From Paenibacillus cookii (GTDB taxonomy: Bacteria; Bacillota; Bacilli; Paenibacillales; Paenibacillaceae): DNA of 64,000 bases. Positions 43,849 through 51,666 of this stretch are shown one piece after another. Numbering within the stretch: position 1 is the first letter of the stretch; every line of letters begins with the position of its first letter. Below the pieces are notes generated by a model. It did not search any database. It saw nothing but the letters and a program-made list of their open reading frames with translations, and was not told the origin of the DNA. The stretch spans positions 62,001 through 126,000 of the forward strand of contig NZ_BORW01000003.1 in NCBI RefSeq assembly GCF_018333375.1, in the 5' to 3' direction. Both the position numbers and the translations under genes were made by a program.

Positions 43849-44957
43849 ATCGCATTCCTCCGCATCGCGACGTCCTTGCGGGACAAAGGAGGCTTCAGGC
43901 CGGAAACTCCCCTTCGTCTCAGCACTTCTCCAAGCGCTTCCGCATGGTCGCCGATAATCATGCCTGCAACGCTGTTGCCCCTGCCCGTGTTGCCTGCCCG
44001 CCTCCGGTTGCCCGAAAAGACGTCTACGGCATGCACCGCCTCCACGCGGTACCCTTCAAGCACCGCTATCGCTTGCGCTTTCGGCGGAACGGACAAATGG
44101 CGTAGATCCAACTGCCGGAGAAGCCGCCCGGACAGGGCATGCGGCACGGCGGTCATGGAATTTGCGCCCAAATCCCCCCGGGAAAGAACGGCATTCAAAA
44201 AGCTTTTGCAGCGCGTGACCTCATCCTGATCGGCGAACAAGGGCAAAAATCCGTTAAGGTCATTCAAGGCCACGTCGCACCCTGCGTCAACGGCATATAA
44301 AAAGGGCGCCAGATCCTCCGCGGCGATGGCCATGTCCCCGTCGCAGAACAACACGATGTCCGCTTCGGCGAGCTTGGCGCCGAGGCTCCGGCCTACGTCG
44401 TGCCCCAACAGGTCCGGATAATACGCGACCGTTACCCGGCGGTGCTTCCGGGCAAGCGCGTAACTGCGGTCCCGGCATCCGTTCAGCACGACGATGATCT
44501 GCCGGAGCGGCAGCCTTTCCAGCTCGCGCAGCACGGCATCGATGCTGTCCTCCTCGCTGCTCGCGCACACCACCGCAGCCGCGCTGCCGCGCAGCGGAAG
44601 CGGAATCCCCCTGTCCTTGCGCCCGGCGGCATCGGAGTACCCTTGAGCGTAAGCTTCCGACAAACGTTTCATTCTGGCGTAACCCGGTTTTTCTTTTATG
44701 CTTTCGTTCATCCATTCCGCAAACGATTGCTGAAGCGCGGAAGCATGGAACGCCGAGGCTCCGGAATCCGGCGGGGCGGCGTTTCCGGCTTCCCATCCGG
44801 CGCTCGCCGCGCGGCGCAGCCACGGGTCCCTCCGGGTTCCTCCGCGGTAAACCGATGAACGCTTTTTCGTTGTTGATACGCGATGTTTCCTTTCGGGGCG
44901 GCGGGACCGCCCGCTATTTCGGCGTTTTCTTGCCGACCGGCCCGTTCCTGAACCCAT
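43845..44957 (-). CDS. GT2-type glycosyltransferase with Arg/Lys-rich head and short tag
   Basis: 370 residues from ATG 44957 (GGAGG 8 nt upstream; a GTG at 44966 touches it). Residues 5-50 are strongly basic and Ser/Arg-rich (SARKRRNSGRSRRPERKH). Around residues 103-107 a short tag A-Y103-A-Q-G106-Y107. The GT-A-like domain has AAVVCASSEEDSIDAVLRE, QIIVVLNGCRDRSYALA, DIVLFCDGDMAIAAEDL and basic end. Paralogous in layout to the next gene (44963). It is overlapped by the neighbours on both sides. Confidence 0.78.
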   Translation of the reverse strand: MGSGTGRSARKRRNSGRSRRPERKHRVSTTKKRSSVYRGGTRRDPWLRRAASAGWEAGNAAPPDSGASAFHASALQQSFAEWMNESIKEKPGYARMKRLSEAYAQGYSDAAGRKDRGIPLPLRGSAAAVVCASSEEDSIDAVLRELERLPLRQIIVVLNGCRDRSYALARKHRRVTVAYYPDLLGHDVGRSLGAKLAEADIVLFCDGDMAIAAEDLAPFLYAVDAGCDVALNDLNGFLPLFADQDEVTRCKSFLNAVLSRGDLGANSMTAVPHALSGRLLRQLDLRHLSVPPKAQAIAVLEGYRVEAVHAVDVFSGNRRRAGNTGRGNSVAGMIIGDHAEALGEVLRRRGVSGLKPPLSRKDVAMRRNAM

Positions 44958-44962
44958 GCCCT

Positions 44963-45793
44963 TCACCTCCCCACCCTGTCTCTATCCCGGCCCAGATCGG
45001 TGAATCCGGCCCTGGAATCCGTATGGGATATATACCATTCCATCGCCCGCAAATGGTCGTCGATGACGACCTGCTGCAGCAGATCCTGCCCGTTATGTTT
45101 GCCCCTGCGCCGGTTCATCCTTCCGACAGGAACCTCGTGAACGGCAGCTACCTTAAGGCCGCTCCGTACGGCGATCGCCTGGGCAAGCGGGGGGACGGAA
45201 AGATTGCTTGTTCCGATGCAATCGGCGGCTTTGCGGCTGATCGCATGCGGAACGGTGGTCATCGAGGCTCCGGACAAATCGGGGCGCCCCAAAAACGTGT
45301 TCAGCGTATGCTTGGCTAATACGACGGGATGGGGGTGTCGCAGGCGGACCGGCCCGCCGTAACGGTTCAACGCGACATCCGTCCCGTTTAACACCGCGGA
45401 CACAAACGGTTTAAGATCCGAACCGCCGATCCTGATGTCGGCATCGACAAACAACAACGCCCGACCCGCGGCCGCGGCGGCGCCAACGGCCCGGCCCGCG
45501 TCGTGTCCAAGCGGCTCGTCGTAATGCAGGACCCGGGCTCCCATCGCTGCGGCAATCTCCTCCGTTCGGTCGGTACAACCGTTAGCGACGACGATCACTT
45601 CGCAGGACTCGTGGACTTTCCAGGCTTCCCTGATGACGTGGCCGATTGTCCTTTCCTCGTTCATTGCCGGGATAATGACCGATACGACCGGGCTCCCGCA
45701 TGTCCTGCGCGCCAAAAAGCTTGCAACGGTGCGGTTGCTTCTCCTCCGCCGCGACCGATTTGTAGTTCGTATTCGTCCAGATGGCTTGTGCAT
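44963..45793 (-). CDS. GT2 glycosyltransferase with Arg-rich head
   Basis: 276 residues. Basic start RIRTTNRSRRRRSNRTVASF, then the GT-A domain: VSVIIPAMNEERTIGHVIREA, VIVVANGCTDRTEEIAAAMG, ALLFVDADIRIGGSDLKPF (DxD) and a C-terminal region VPPLAQAIAVRSGLKVAAVHEV shared with its downstream neighbour. ATG follows GGGGGAG. First gene of the 45793-39818 train; a SigmaK-like -10 (45838-45846) is 45 bp upstream. Confidence 0.85.
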   Translation of the reverse strand: MHKPSGRIRTTNRSRRRRSNRTVASFLARRTCGSPVVSVIIPAMNEERTIGHVIREAWKVHESCEVIVVANGCTDRTEEIAAAMGARVLHYDEPLGHDAGRAVGAAAAAGRALLFVDADIRIGGSDLKPFVSAVLNGTDVALNRYGGPVRLRHPHPVVLAKHTLNTFLGRPDLSGASMTTVPHAISRKAADCIGTSNLSVPPLAQAIAVRSGLKVAAVHEVPVGRMNRRRGKHNGQDLLQQVVIDDHLRAMEWYISHTDSRAGFTDLGRDRDRVGR

Positions 45794-45837
45794 GCGGGCA
45801 TACTCCCCCCTGTTCGAGTCGGCTGATATTCCTTAAG

Positions 45838-45846
45838 TATCCTATG
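45838..45846 (-). promoter_or_regulatory. Candidate SigmaK -10 element
   Basis: CATAGGATA on the minus strand, 45 bp before the 45793 start, same hexamer core as at 26623. No clear -35 AC. Confidence 0.45.
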
Positions 45847-45940
45847 CGGCGGCCACAAGAGCGGACGCGGCGTTTGTGCATGTTTGCTTCGCTCCGCAGC
45901 GGTTTGAGCGGCAACGGCTCGCGTGGCTTCAAACGCAAAA

Positions 45941-45980
45941 CGAGCCGGGATCAAGGTCCTTCCAACCTTGACCCGGCTCG
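45941..45980 (-). terminator. Terminator of the decapeptide-repeat gene
   Basis: CGAGCCGGGATCAAGG / CCTTGACCCGGCTCG stem of about 15 bp with a short loop. On the minus strand it is followed by TTTTGCG. Confidence 0.85.
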
Positions 45981-45998
45981 CATCATGTCCGGCTTTGA

Positions 45999-48900
45999 TT
46001 ACATCGGGGCGCTGCCGACGGCAATCCAGGAAAGGAATCCGAACGTTTCGGCCCCGTTTTGGCGGCGAACCACTTCAATGAACGCGGTATCCTCCCGTTG
46101 GGTTTTCAATACGGCATAAAAATCTGGGTGGTTGCACATCGCCACGATGACGTACTGGTTGCTTGGGTACGGCTCCTGCAGCATGACGGGGACTTCGACC
46201 TTCGTCTCGCCTTCCCCGATGCGGAAAGAGGTCATTCCGCACTGCTGCACGGTCGGCACCCGCGATGCGCTTCGGACCGGAGCGAAGGCCAAATGGGCGG
46301 CCGTCACCGATTGATCGGCCAAATGCCTTGCCTCAACGGATTGGTCCTGGAGATGGTTTCCGTTCACGGCCCCCGGCTGCAAATGCCATTCCTGAACGCT
46401 TTCGGCCTGCAAATGAAGCGAACGGATCGACTCCGGCTGAATATGGGTGGCGGATATCGCGCCGGGCGCGACCTTGGCCGAATGCACCGCGCCGTCGCGG
46501 AGCGCTTCGCCGTGCACGGCGCCGGGTACCAAATGCCGGGCGCCGATCGCTCCGGATTGGATATGGACGCTTCCGACCGAAGATTCCGCCAGTTTTTCGA
46601 ACGTGACCGCCTCGTTGCCCAAAATCTCCGTGCTCACTGCCCCGCTGGCGAGATGCCGCTCGCTGACGACGCCCGGCTGCAGTTGGTCTTCGCCGACCGA
46701 TTCGGCGGCCAAATGCATGTAGTCGACCGCCCCCGGTGCGAGATGCCACTTTTGTACCGATTTTTCCTGAAGCTGAGCCGCGGATACCGACCCTGGCAGG
46801 ATGTGCCCGTGCCCGATCGAACCGGGCGCGATTTTATCCCCGGTGACGGCTTCCTCCTGCAAAGCATCACCCGATACGGCCCCGTAAGCAAGATGCCGCT
46901 CCGTGATGATTCCCTCCTGCAGATGGCCGCCGCCGACGGCTTCCGGCGCGAGATGGGAGAAACTGACGATGCCGTCCCCCAAATGCCGTTCTTGTATAGA
47001 GCCGGACTGCAGATGGTAAGCCCCAACCGACTCCTCTGCCAGCTGATGGCTTCCGATCGACTCGAAGGCAATTTTGCTTCGCGTTACGGCACCGTCCTGG
47101 ATCGCCCCGCCGTAAACGGAGCCTTCGGTCAGATGCTCCGCTCCGACGCATCCGTTTTGGAGCTGCTCCGGTCCGACGGAATCCTCGGCCAAATGGCGCG
47201 ATACGACGGCATTCGGCGCGATATGCCGCTGCTGGATGCTTTTTTCGTGAAGATGGATGGAACGAACGGCCTCCTGCTGCAAATGCACGCTTGCTACCGA
47301 CTCCGGCGACAAATGCTGGGCGGCAACGGAACCGCCTTGGATCGCTTCCGGTCCGACCGAACCGACGCTAAGGTGACGTTCCTGCACGATCCCCGGCTGC
47401 AGTTGTACCGATCCGACAGACTCCGCCGCCAAATGCCGGTGTTCTACCGCGCCGTCTTCGATCGCCAGGGAATGGACGGCCCCTTCGGCCACATGTTCCC
47501 TTCCGACCGCGCCCTTGGCAATTTTGGAAGAGAGGATGCTGCCGTCCGCCAGCTTCTCCGGCGTGACAGCCGAATCTTGGAGTTTATCCGTGGCGATGCT
47601 TTCGGGCGCCAGCTTCAGCGAAGTGACCGCATGATCGGTGAGATGGACATGGGTCACGATGGCGGGATTCAAATGTCTCGTCTGGATGCTGCCCGGGGCC
47701 AATCGGTCCGACGTGACCGCTTCCCTGCCGAGAATGTCCGTGTTGACGATCCCGGCCTGGAGATGTTCGGCCGCAATCGCTCCCGCGCCGATATGGCGGG
47801 ATTGGATCGCTTCATCCGCAAGGGCATCGGGCGAGACGCTCCGGCCTGCGAGATGGCGGCTGCCCACGGCTCCTGCGCGGATATGTTCCGACCCGATGCT
47901 CTCTGCAGCGATCGTTTCCCCGCCGACGGAGTTCGGGGCAAGCTTGCTTGCGGTAACGCTCGCATCCGCCAGCTTCTCGGTCGTTACGGAAGCGGACTGC
48001 AGTTGGCCGGCTCCGACGGCTCCTTCCGAAATATGCTTTTGTTCCACGGCCTGGTCGCCTAAATGGATGTTCTGGACCGAGGCCTGCCGCAAATGCCTAG
48101 ACTCCACGCTGTTTTCCGCCAAATGTTCCCCGCCAACCGCGCCCTGGCGGATTTTGGCGGATAGGATGCTGCCGTCCGCCAGTTTGTTGGCCGTGATGGC
48201 CAAGTCTTGAATTTTGTCCGTGGCGATGCTTTCGGGCGACAGCTTTAATGAAGTGACCGCATGATCGGCGAGATGGACATGGGTCACGATGGACGGATTC
48301 AGATGTCTCATCTGGATGCTGCCTGCAGCCAGACGGTCGGACGTGACCGCTTCCCTGCCGAGAATATCCGTGCCGACGATGCCGGGCTGGAGATGTTCGG
48401 CCGAAATCGCGCCGGGGCCGATATGGCGGGTCTCGACGGCTTTGTCTGCAATCGCGCCGGATTCCACGCTAAGCCCGGCAAGATGGCGGCTGCCGACCGC
48501 TCCTGCGCGGATGTGCTCCGACCCGACGCCCTCTGCCGCGATGATTTCCCCTCCGACGGAGCGGGGCGCGAGCTTGCTTGCGGTAACGCTCGCATCGGCC
48601 AGCTTCTCGGACGTAACGGAAGCGGACTCCAGTTGTCCCGTTCCGACGGCTCCCGCCGTAATATGGTGTTGTTTCACGGCCTGCCCGCCCAGATGGATGT
48701 CCTGAACGGAAGCCGGCTGCAATTGTCCGGACCCTACGCTGTTATCCGCCAAATGCCCCGCGGTAACGGCTCCCTGCCGAATATGGCGGCCGGAAACGGA
48801 ATCAGGCGCAATCTGTCCTTCCTGTACGGCCCCCTGCCCCAAATGGCGTGTTTGGACCGCTTCGCTTGCGATTTTGCTCGGCAAAATGCTCTGATCGGCG

Positions 48901-50138
48901 ATTTTGGAGGACGTAACGGTCTGATCCACGATATGGGCCGTGCTGACGGACTGCTCCTCCAGCTTCGAGGAGCTGATGCTCTGGTCGGCAATGTGTGCCG
49001 CGGTAATTTCCCCCGTCCCGATATGCCGGCCTTGAATGGTGCCGTCCGCGAAATGGATGCCGAAAATGGATGACGGAGCTATAATGCCGCCGCCGATGGA
49101 CCCCGGCTGAATATGGCTCGAGGTTACGGATCCCTCGGCCAGCTGGGCCGTGCCGATGCTTCCGGCCGCGATCTGCCCGCTTGAGATCGCACCGTCCGCA
49201 ATCAGGTCGCCCGTCAGCGACCGTTCCCGGATGTGGATGCCTTCAAGCGTTCGTTCCTTGATCTTTTCCCCGGTAATTCCGCCGTCGCGCAATTTGGAGG
49301 CCGTGACCGCGCCGTCCGCCAGCTTTGAGGTATCTACCGCACCGCTTGCGAGATGGCGGGATTGGATGCTGGAGCCGGCGATTTTTTCCTCGGTGACGGC
49401 CTCATCCTGGATCAGCCGGCTCGAGATGACAAGCTCCGCGAGATGGCGCGTTTTGATCGAGCCGTCGGCGATTTTTTCCGATGCGATCGCTTGATCCTGC
49501 AGTTTGTCGGAGGTGATGCTGCCAGCGCGGATTTTTTCTCCGCCGATCGATTGGTCCCGCAGCTTGCTCCCGCCGAATGCGCCGTCCGCCACATGGTCTT
49601 CGATGATCGAATACGCCGCGATTTTGGAGGTCGTTACCGCCCCGTCGGCCAAATGGACATGGGTGACGGCATAATCGGCGATCGCTTCGCCATCGACCGC
49701 GCCGGGCTTCAGTCTGGACGAGTCGACCGCGCGGAATGCGATTTTGGAAGTGACGACGGATCCGTCGCTCAAATCCTCGGCATAAATAAAGGGCTTCGCC
49801 GACTCCGGCAGCTTTTTCTCCGTAATCCATTCCTCGATCGTCTCCTGGGGCTCAAGAACGCTGATCCCAAGGACTTCTTCCCCTGCATCCGGCATCGCCG
49901 GGACTTCTTGCTGCTCAGCTTCATATTGCTGTTCTTCTGCCTCCGGTTCCACGGGGATCGCCGGCTCCGGCTGTGCCTCCGCAACGACCGATTTGATTTG
50001 AGCATGCGTTTCCTGGACTTTCGGTATAAGATCCAGTTTTGGTTTAGGTATCATTTCCAACTCATGAATATTCGGGTTATCCACGAAATAGCGGCGTCTG
50101 CCGTTTCTGTCGGGCTGTTTTTTACCCTTCTTTTTCAA
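45999..50138 (-). CDS. Giant decapeptide-repeat protein with WIAG-type tail
   Basis: 1379 residues from TTG 50138 (GGGAG 9 nt upstream; a frame extension to 50168 lacks a site). A short basic, then acidic head covers about residues 1-125. Residues 126-1285 are 116 consecutive decapeptides in unbroken register, pattern [G/E/Q]-[A/S]-[V/I]-x-x-x-[H/K/Q]-[L/I]-x-[D/P/E] (e.g. GAVTTSKIAA, GSIQTRHLNP). A 94-residue tail ends FGFLSWIAVGSAPM, resembling the WIAG-tail proteins of Paenibacillus. Regular S/T and short-period beta-type repeats suggest a long solenoid fibre on the spore surface and a glycosylation target (inference). Confidence 0.85.
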   Translation of the reverse strand: MKKKGKKQPDRNGRRRYFVDNPNIHELEMIPKPKLDLIPKVQETHAQIKSVVAEAQPEPAIPVEPEAEEQQYEAEQQEVPAMPDAGEEVLGISVLEPQETIEEWITEKKLPESAKPFIYAEDLSDGSVVTSKIAFRAVDSSRLKPGAVDGEAIADYAVTHVHLADGAVTTSKIAAYSIIEDHVADGAFGGSKLRDQSIGGEKIRAGSITSDKLQDQAIASEKIADGSIKTRHLAELVISSRLIQDEAVTEEKIAGSSIQSRHLASGAVDTSKLADGAVTASKLRDGGITGEKIKERTLEGIHIRERSLTGDLIADGAISSGQIAAGSIGTAQLAEGSVTSSHIQPGSIGGGIIAPSSIFGIHFADGTIQGRHIGTGEITAAHIADQSISSSKLEEQSVSTAHIVDQTVTSSKIADQSILPSKIASEAVQTRHLGQGAVQEGQIAPDSVSGRHIRQGAVTAGHLADNSVGSGQLQPASVQDIHLGGQAVKQHHITAGAVGTGQLESASVTSEKLADASVTASKLAPRSVGGEIIAAEGVGSEHIRAGAVGSRHLAGLSVESGAIADKAVETRHIGPGAISAEHLQPGIVGTDILGREAVTSDRLAAGSIQMRHLNPSIVTHVHLADHAVTSLKLSPESIATDKIQDLAITANKLADGSILSAKIRQGAVGGEHLAENSVESRHLRQASVQNIHLGDQAVEQKHISEGAVGAGQLQSASVTTEKLADASVTASKLAPNSVGGETIAAESIGSEHIRAGAVGSRHLAGRSVSPDALADEAIQSRHIGAGAIAAEHLQAGIVNTDILGREAVTSDRLAPGSIQTRHLNPAIVTHVHLTDHAVTSLKLAPESIATDKLQDSAVTPEKLADGSILSSKIAKGAVGREHVAEGAVHSLAIEDGAVEHRHLAAESVGSVQLQPGIVQERHLSVGSVGPEAIQGGSVAAQHLSPESVASVHLQQEAVRSIHLHEKSIQQRHIAPNAVVSRHLAEDSVGPEQLQNGCVGAEHLTEGSVYGGAIQDGAVTRSKIAFESIGSHQLAEESVGAYHLQSGSIQERHLGDGIVSFSHLAPEAVGGGHLQEGIITERHLAYGAVSGDALQEEAVTGDKIAPGSIGHGHILPGSVSAAQLQEKSVQKWHLAPGAVDYMHLAAESVGEDQLQPGVVSERHLASGAVSTEILGNEAVTFEKLAESSVGSVHIQSGAIGARHLVPGAVHGEALRDGAVHSAKVAPGAISATHIQPESIRSLHLQAESVQEWHLQPGAVNGNHLQDQSVEARHLADQSVTAAHLAFAPVRSASRVPTVQQCGMTSFRIGEGETKVEVPVMLQEPYPSNQYVIVAMCNHPDFYAVLKTQREDTAFIEVVRRQNGAETFGFLSWIAVGSAPM
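46284..49763 (-). repeat. 116 x 30-bp coding repeats (decapeptide array)
   Basis: Degenerate 30-bp units coding for ten residues each, 3480 bp without an indel. Units are diverged at third positions, so this is an old, selected protein repeat and not a mini-satellite or CRISPR. Confidence 0.85.
47454..48713 (-). repeat. Internal tandem duplication of 630 bp (21 decapeptides)
   Basis: Decapeptides 36-56 (48084-48713) align one-for-one with decapeptides 57-77 (47454-48083). Shared marks include GREAVTSDRLA, HLNPxIVTHVHL and ESIATDK, each exactly 630 nt apart. Confidence 0.85.
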
Positions 50139-50175
50139 GTACCCTCGCTCCCTTCCTGGCCGTAACATCCTTTGG

Positions 50176-50203
50176 CATCATATGCGCCCGGATGGGCCTT
50201 TGT
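50176..50203 (-). promoter_or_regulatory. Candidate SigmaK promoter of the repeat-protein gene
   Basis: On the minus strand ACA, 16-17 nt, CATATGATG (CATAnnnTA with one mismatch), about 40 bp before the TTG start. Confidence 0.4.
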
Positions 50204-51360
50204 CACAACGAGGCGAGCTTTTGCATCAGTTCATGCCATCTGGCGGCGGTCTGCTGCCATTGGAAGGACCGGGCGGCCCGCAAGCGCCCCGCTTGCCCCA
50301 ATTCCCGCCGCAGCGGTTCATCGTTTAAAAGCCGGATCACGGCAGCGCCAAGCTGCTTTCCAAGGGAGGGAAGCGGCAGCACGATCCCGCTTTTCCCGTT
50401 CTCTACGATTTCCGGGATCCCGCCCGCATCCGAGGCCACCACCGGAACCGCCGATGCCATCGCTTCCACGTTCACCAGGCCGAAGGCTTCGCCTTCCGCG
50501 GAAGGAACCGCCACGACATCGGCCAGATGGTACCAATACGATATCGCGGGGTACGAGACGAAGGGGATGAAGGTCACATGCCCAAGGTAAGGTTCTGCCA
50601 GATCGTGAAGATACCGTTCATAAGGATGAGGCCTGCCGGATTGGTAATACGGGCTGCCGACGATCAGCACCATGACGTCCGGCACGGCCCGCACCAGCTC
50701 AGGAAGAGCGGCAAGCAGATGATGCACGCCCTTGATCGGCAGCAGCCTTCCGGCATACATGACGATCCGCCTTCCCTGCCAGCCCCTGTCCCTCAGTTTG
50801 GCTTCCCGAAGCGCCTCGGAGGACGGATTCCAGCGTGGGGTAAAGTCCTGGAGCCTGACTCCAAGCGGGTTGACGCTTATTTTGTCCCGGAGCGCGGGAT
50901 GGCGCGCGGTCACCTCATGCTTCAAATACATGCTGTTGACGACGATTCCGTCCAGCGGCTGCAGGACCCGGCCTGCCGACTCCCGATCCATATAAGGCGG
51001 CGAAATATAGGTAAGCGAATGAATGGATGCCACCACCTTGCTGTCAGGCAAAGCTTCTTTAATCTTGCAGGCCAGAAGCGGACGGTTCTGCACGTCGACC
51101 ACCCGCGGCCTCCACGCCGACAGGGCTTGGATCACGGCCGAAGCATAACGGGCGCCTCCGGGAAGGCGATGAACCGGAATCACGCCGTCGATCGACCCGA
51201 CGACAGGGCGTCCCGGCTCCCGGACTCCGAAAATTCTCGTATCGAAACCTGCTGGCACCATAGGGATCATCTGTTCCACCACCCGCTCCACGGAACTGCT
51301 CCGGCCCGAAGGAATATAAAACGAACCCGGCGTTACGACGGCGGCTTTTTGCTTTTCCAT
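50203..51360 (-). CDS. Glycosyltransferase family 4 (CotSA-like)
   Basis: 385 residues from ATG 51360 (AAGGAGGGG 6 nt upstream; the frame further up lacks a site). GT-B core: PGSFYIPSGRSSSVERVVEQ, NSMYLKHEVTARHP, IVMYAGRLLPIKGVHHLLAAL, VMVLIVGSPYYQSG and GEAFGLVNVEAMASAVPVVASDAGGIPE (E-x7-E). CotSA of Bacillus, a spore-coat GT4, is the closest known role by pattern. It lies 64 bp upstream of the repeat-protein gene, same strand. Confidence 0.85.
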   Translation of the reverse strand: MEKQKAAVVTPGSFYIPSGRSSSVERVVEQMIPMVPAGFDTRIFGVREPGRPVVGSIDGVIPVHRLPGGARYASAVIQALSAWRPRVVDVQNRPLLACKIKEALPDSKVVASIHSLTYISPPYMDRESAGRVLQPLDGIVVNSMYLKHEVTARHPALRDKISVNPLGVRLQDFTPRWNPSSEALREAKLRDRGWQGRRIVMYAGRLLPIKGVHHLLAALPELVRAVPDVMVLIVGSPYYQSGRPHPYERYLHDLAEPYLGHVTFIPFVSYPAISYWYHLADVVAVPSAEGEAFGLVNVEAMASAVPVVASDAGGIPEIVENGKSGIVLPLPSLGKQLGAAVIRLLNDEPLRRELGQAGRLRAARSFQWQQTAARWHELMQKLASL

Positions 51361-51666
51361 TTGCTGTCCCCTCCTTCCCACCAGGTGGAAGTGCCTGTTC
51401 AGCATAAACATGCGACTGAACCTTCCCTTCTCTAGCCTATACAACCACGGGGGAGAGCGGTGACAAACGGGGAAGACCCGAAGCCAAAATAGGCTGAAAA
51501 CGAACGGACAAACGTCCCTTGCTGTCACGAAGCCAGCGGCATAAACTATATCGACCGGGGGGAACGCCATCCGGAAGGCACCGGCCAAGTTTCCGCATCC
51601 TAAGATCACGGGCATCTATGGCGAGAGTTTAAAAAAACGACGATAAAGATACAGGAGGGATGAAAT
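51361..51666. other. Intergenic region between GT4 and YheC/D genes
   Basis: Divergent intergenic region. A CATAAACTA (51540-51548, +) resembles a SigmaK -10, but it is 120 bp from the gene and lacks a -35, so I do not count it. No gene seen. Confidence 0.4.

Noticed and set aside
46059..48062. Long open frame of 667 codons on the + strand opposite the repeat gene
   Set aside because: It is a mirror of the decapeptide repeats: rich in Arg, Met and Asp, without a ribosome site or known domain. The minus strand has matching repeats, a ribosome site and a terminator.
46284..49763. 30-bp periodicity that a program could call CRISPR or a minisatellite
   Set aside because: The units are in frame, diverged mainly at silent sites and coding throughout; there are no spacers or cas genes.
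51540..51548. CATAAACTA that resembles a SigmaK -10 before the YheC/D gene
   Set aside because: About 120 bp from the start codon and no AC at -35 distance.
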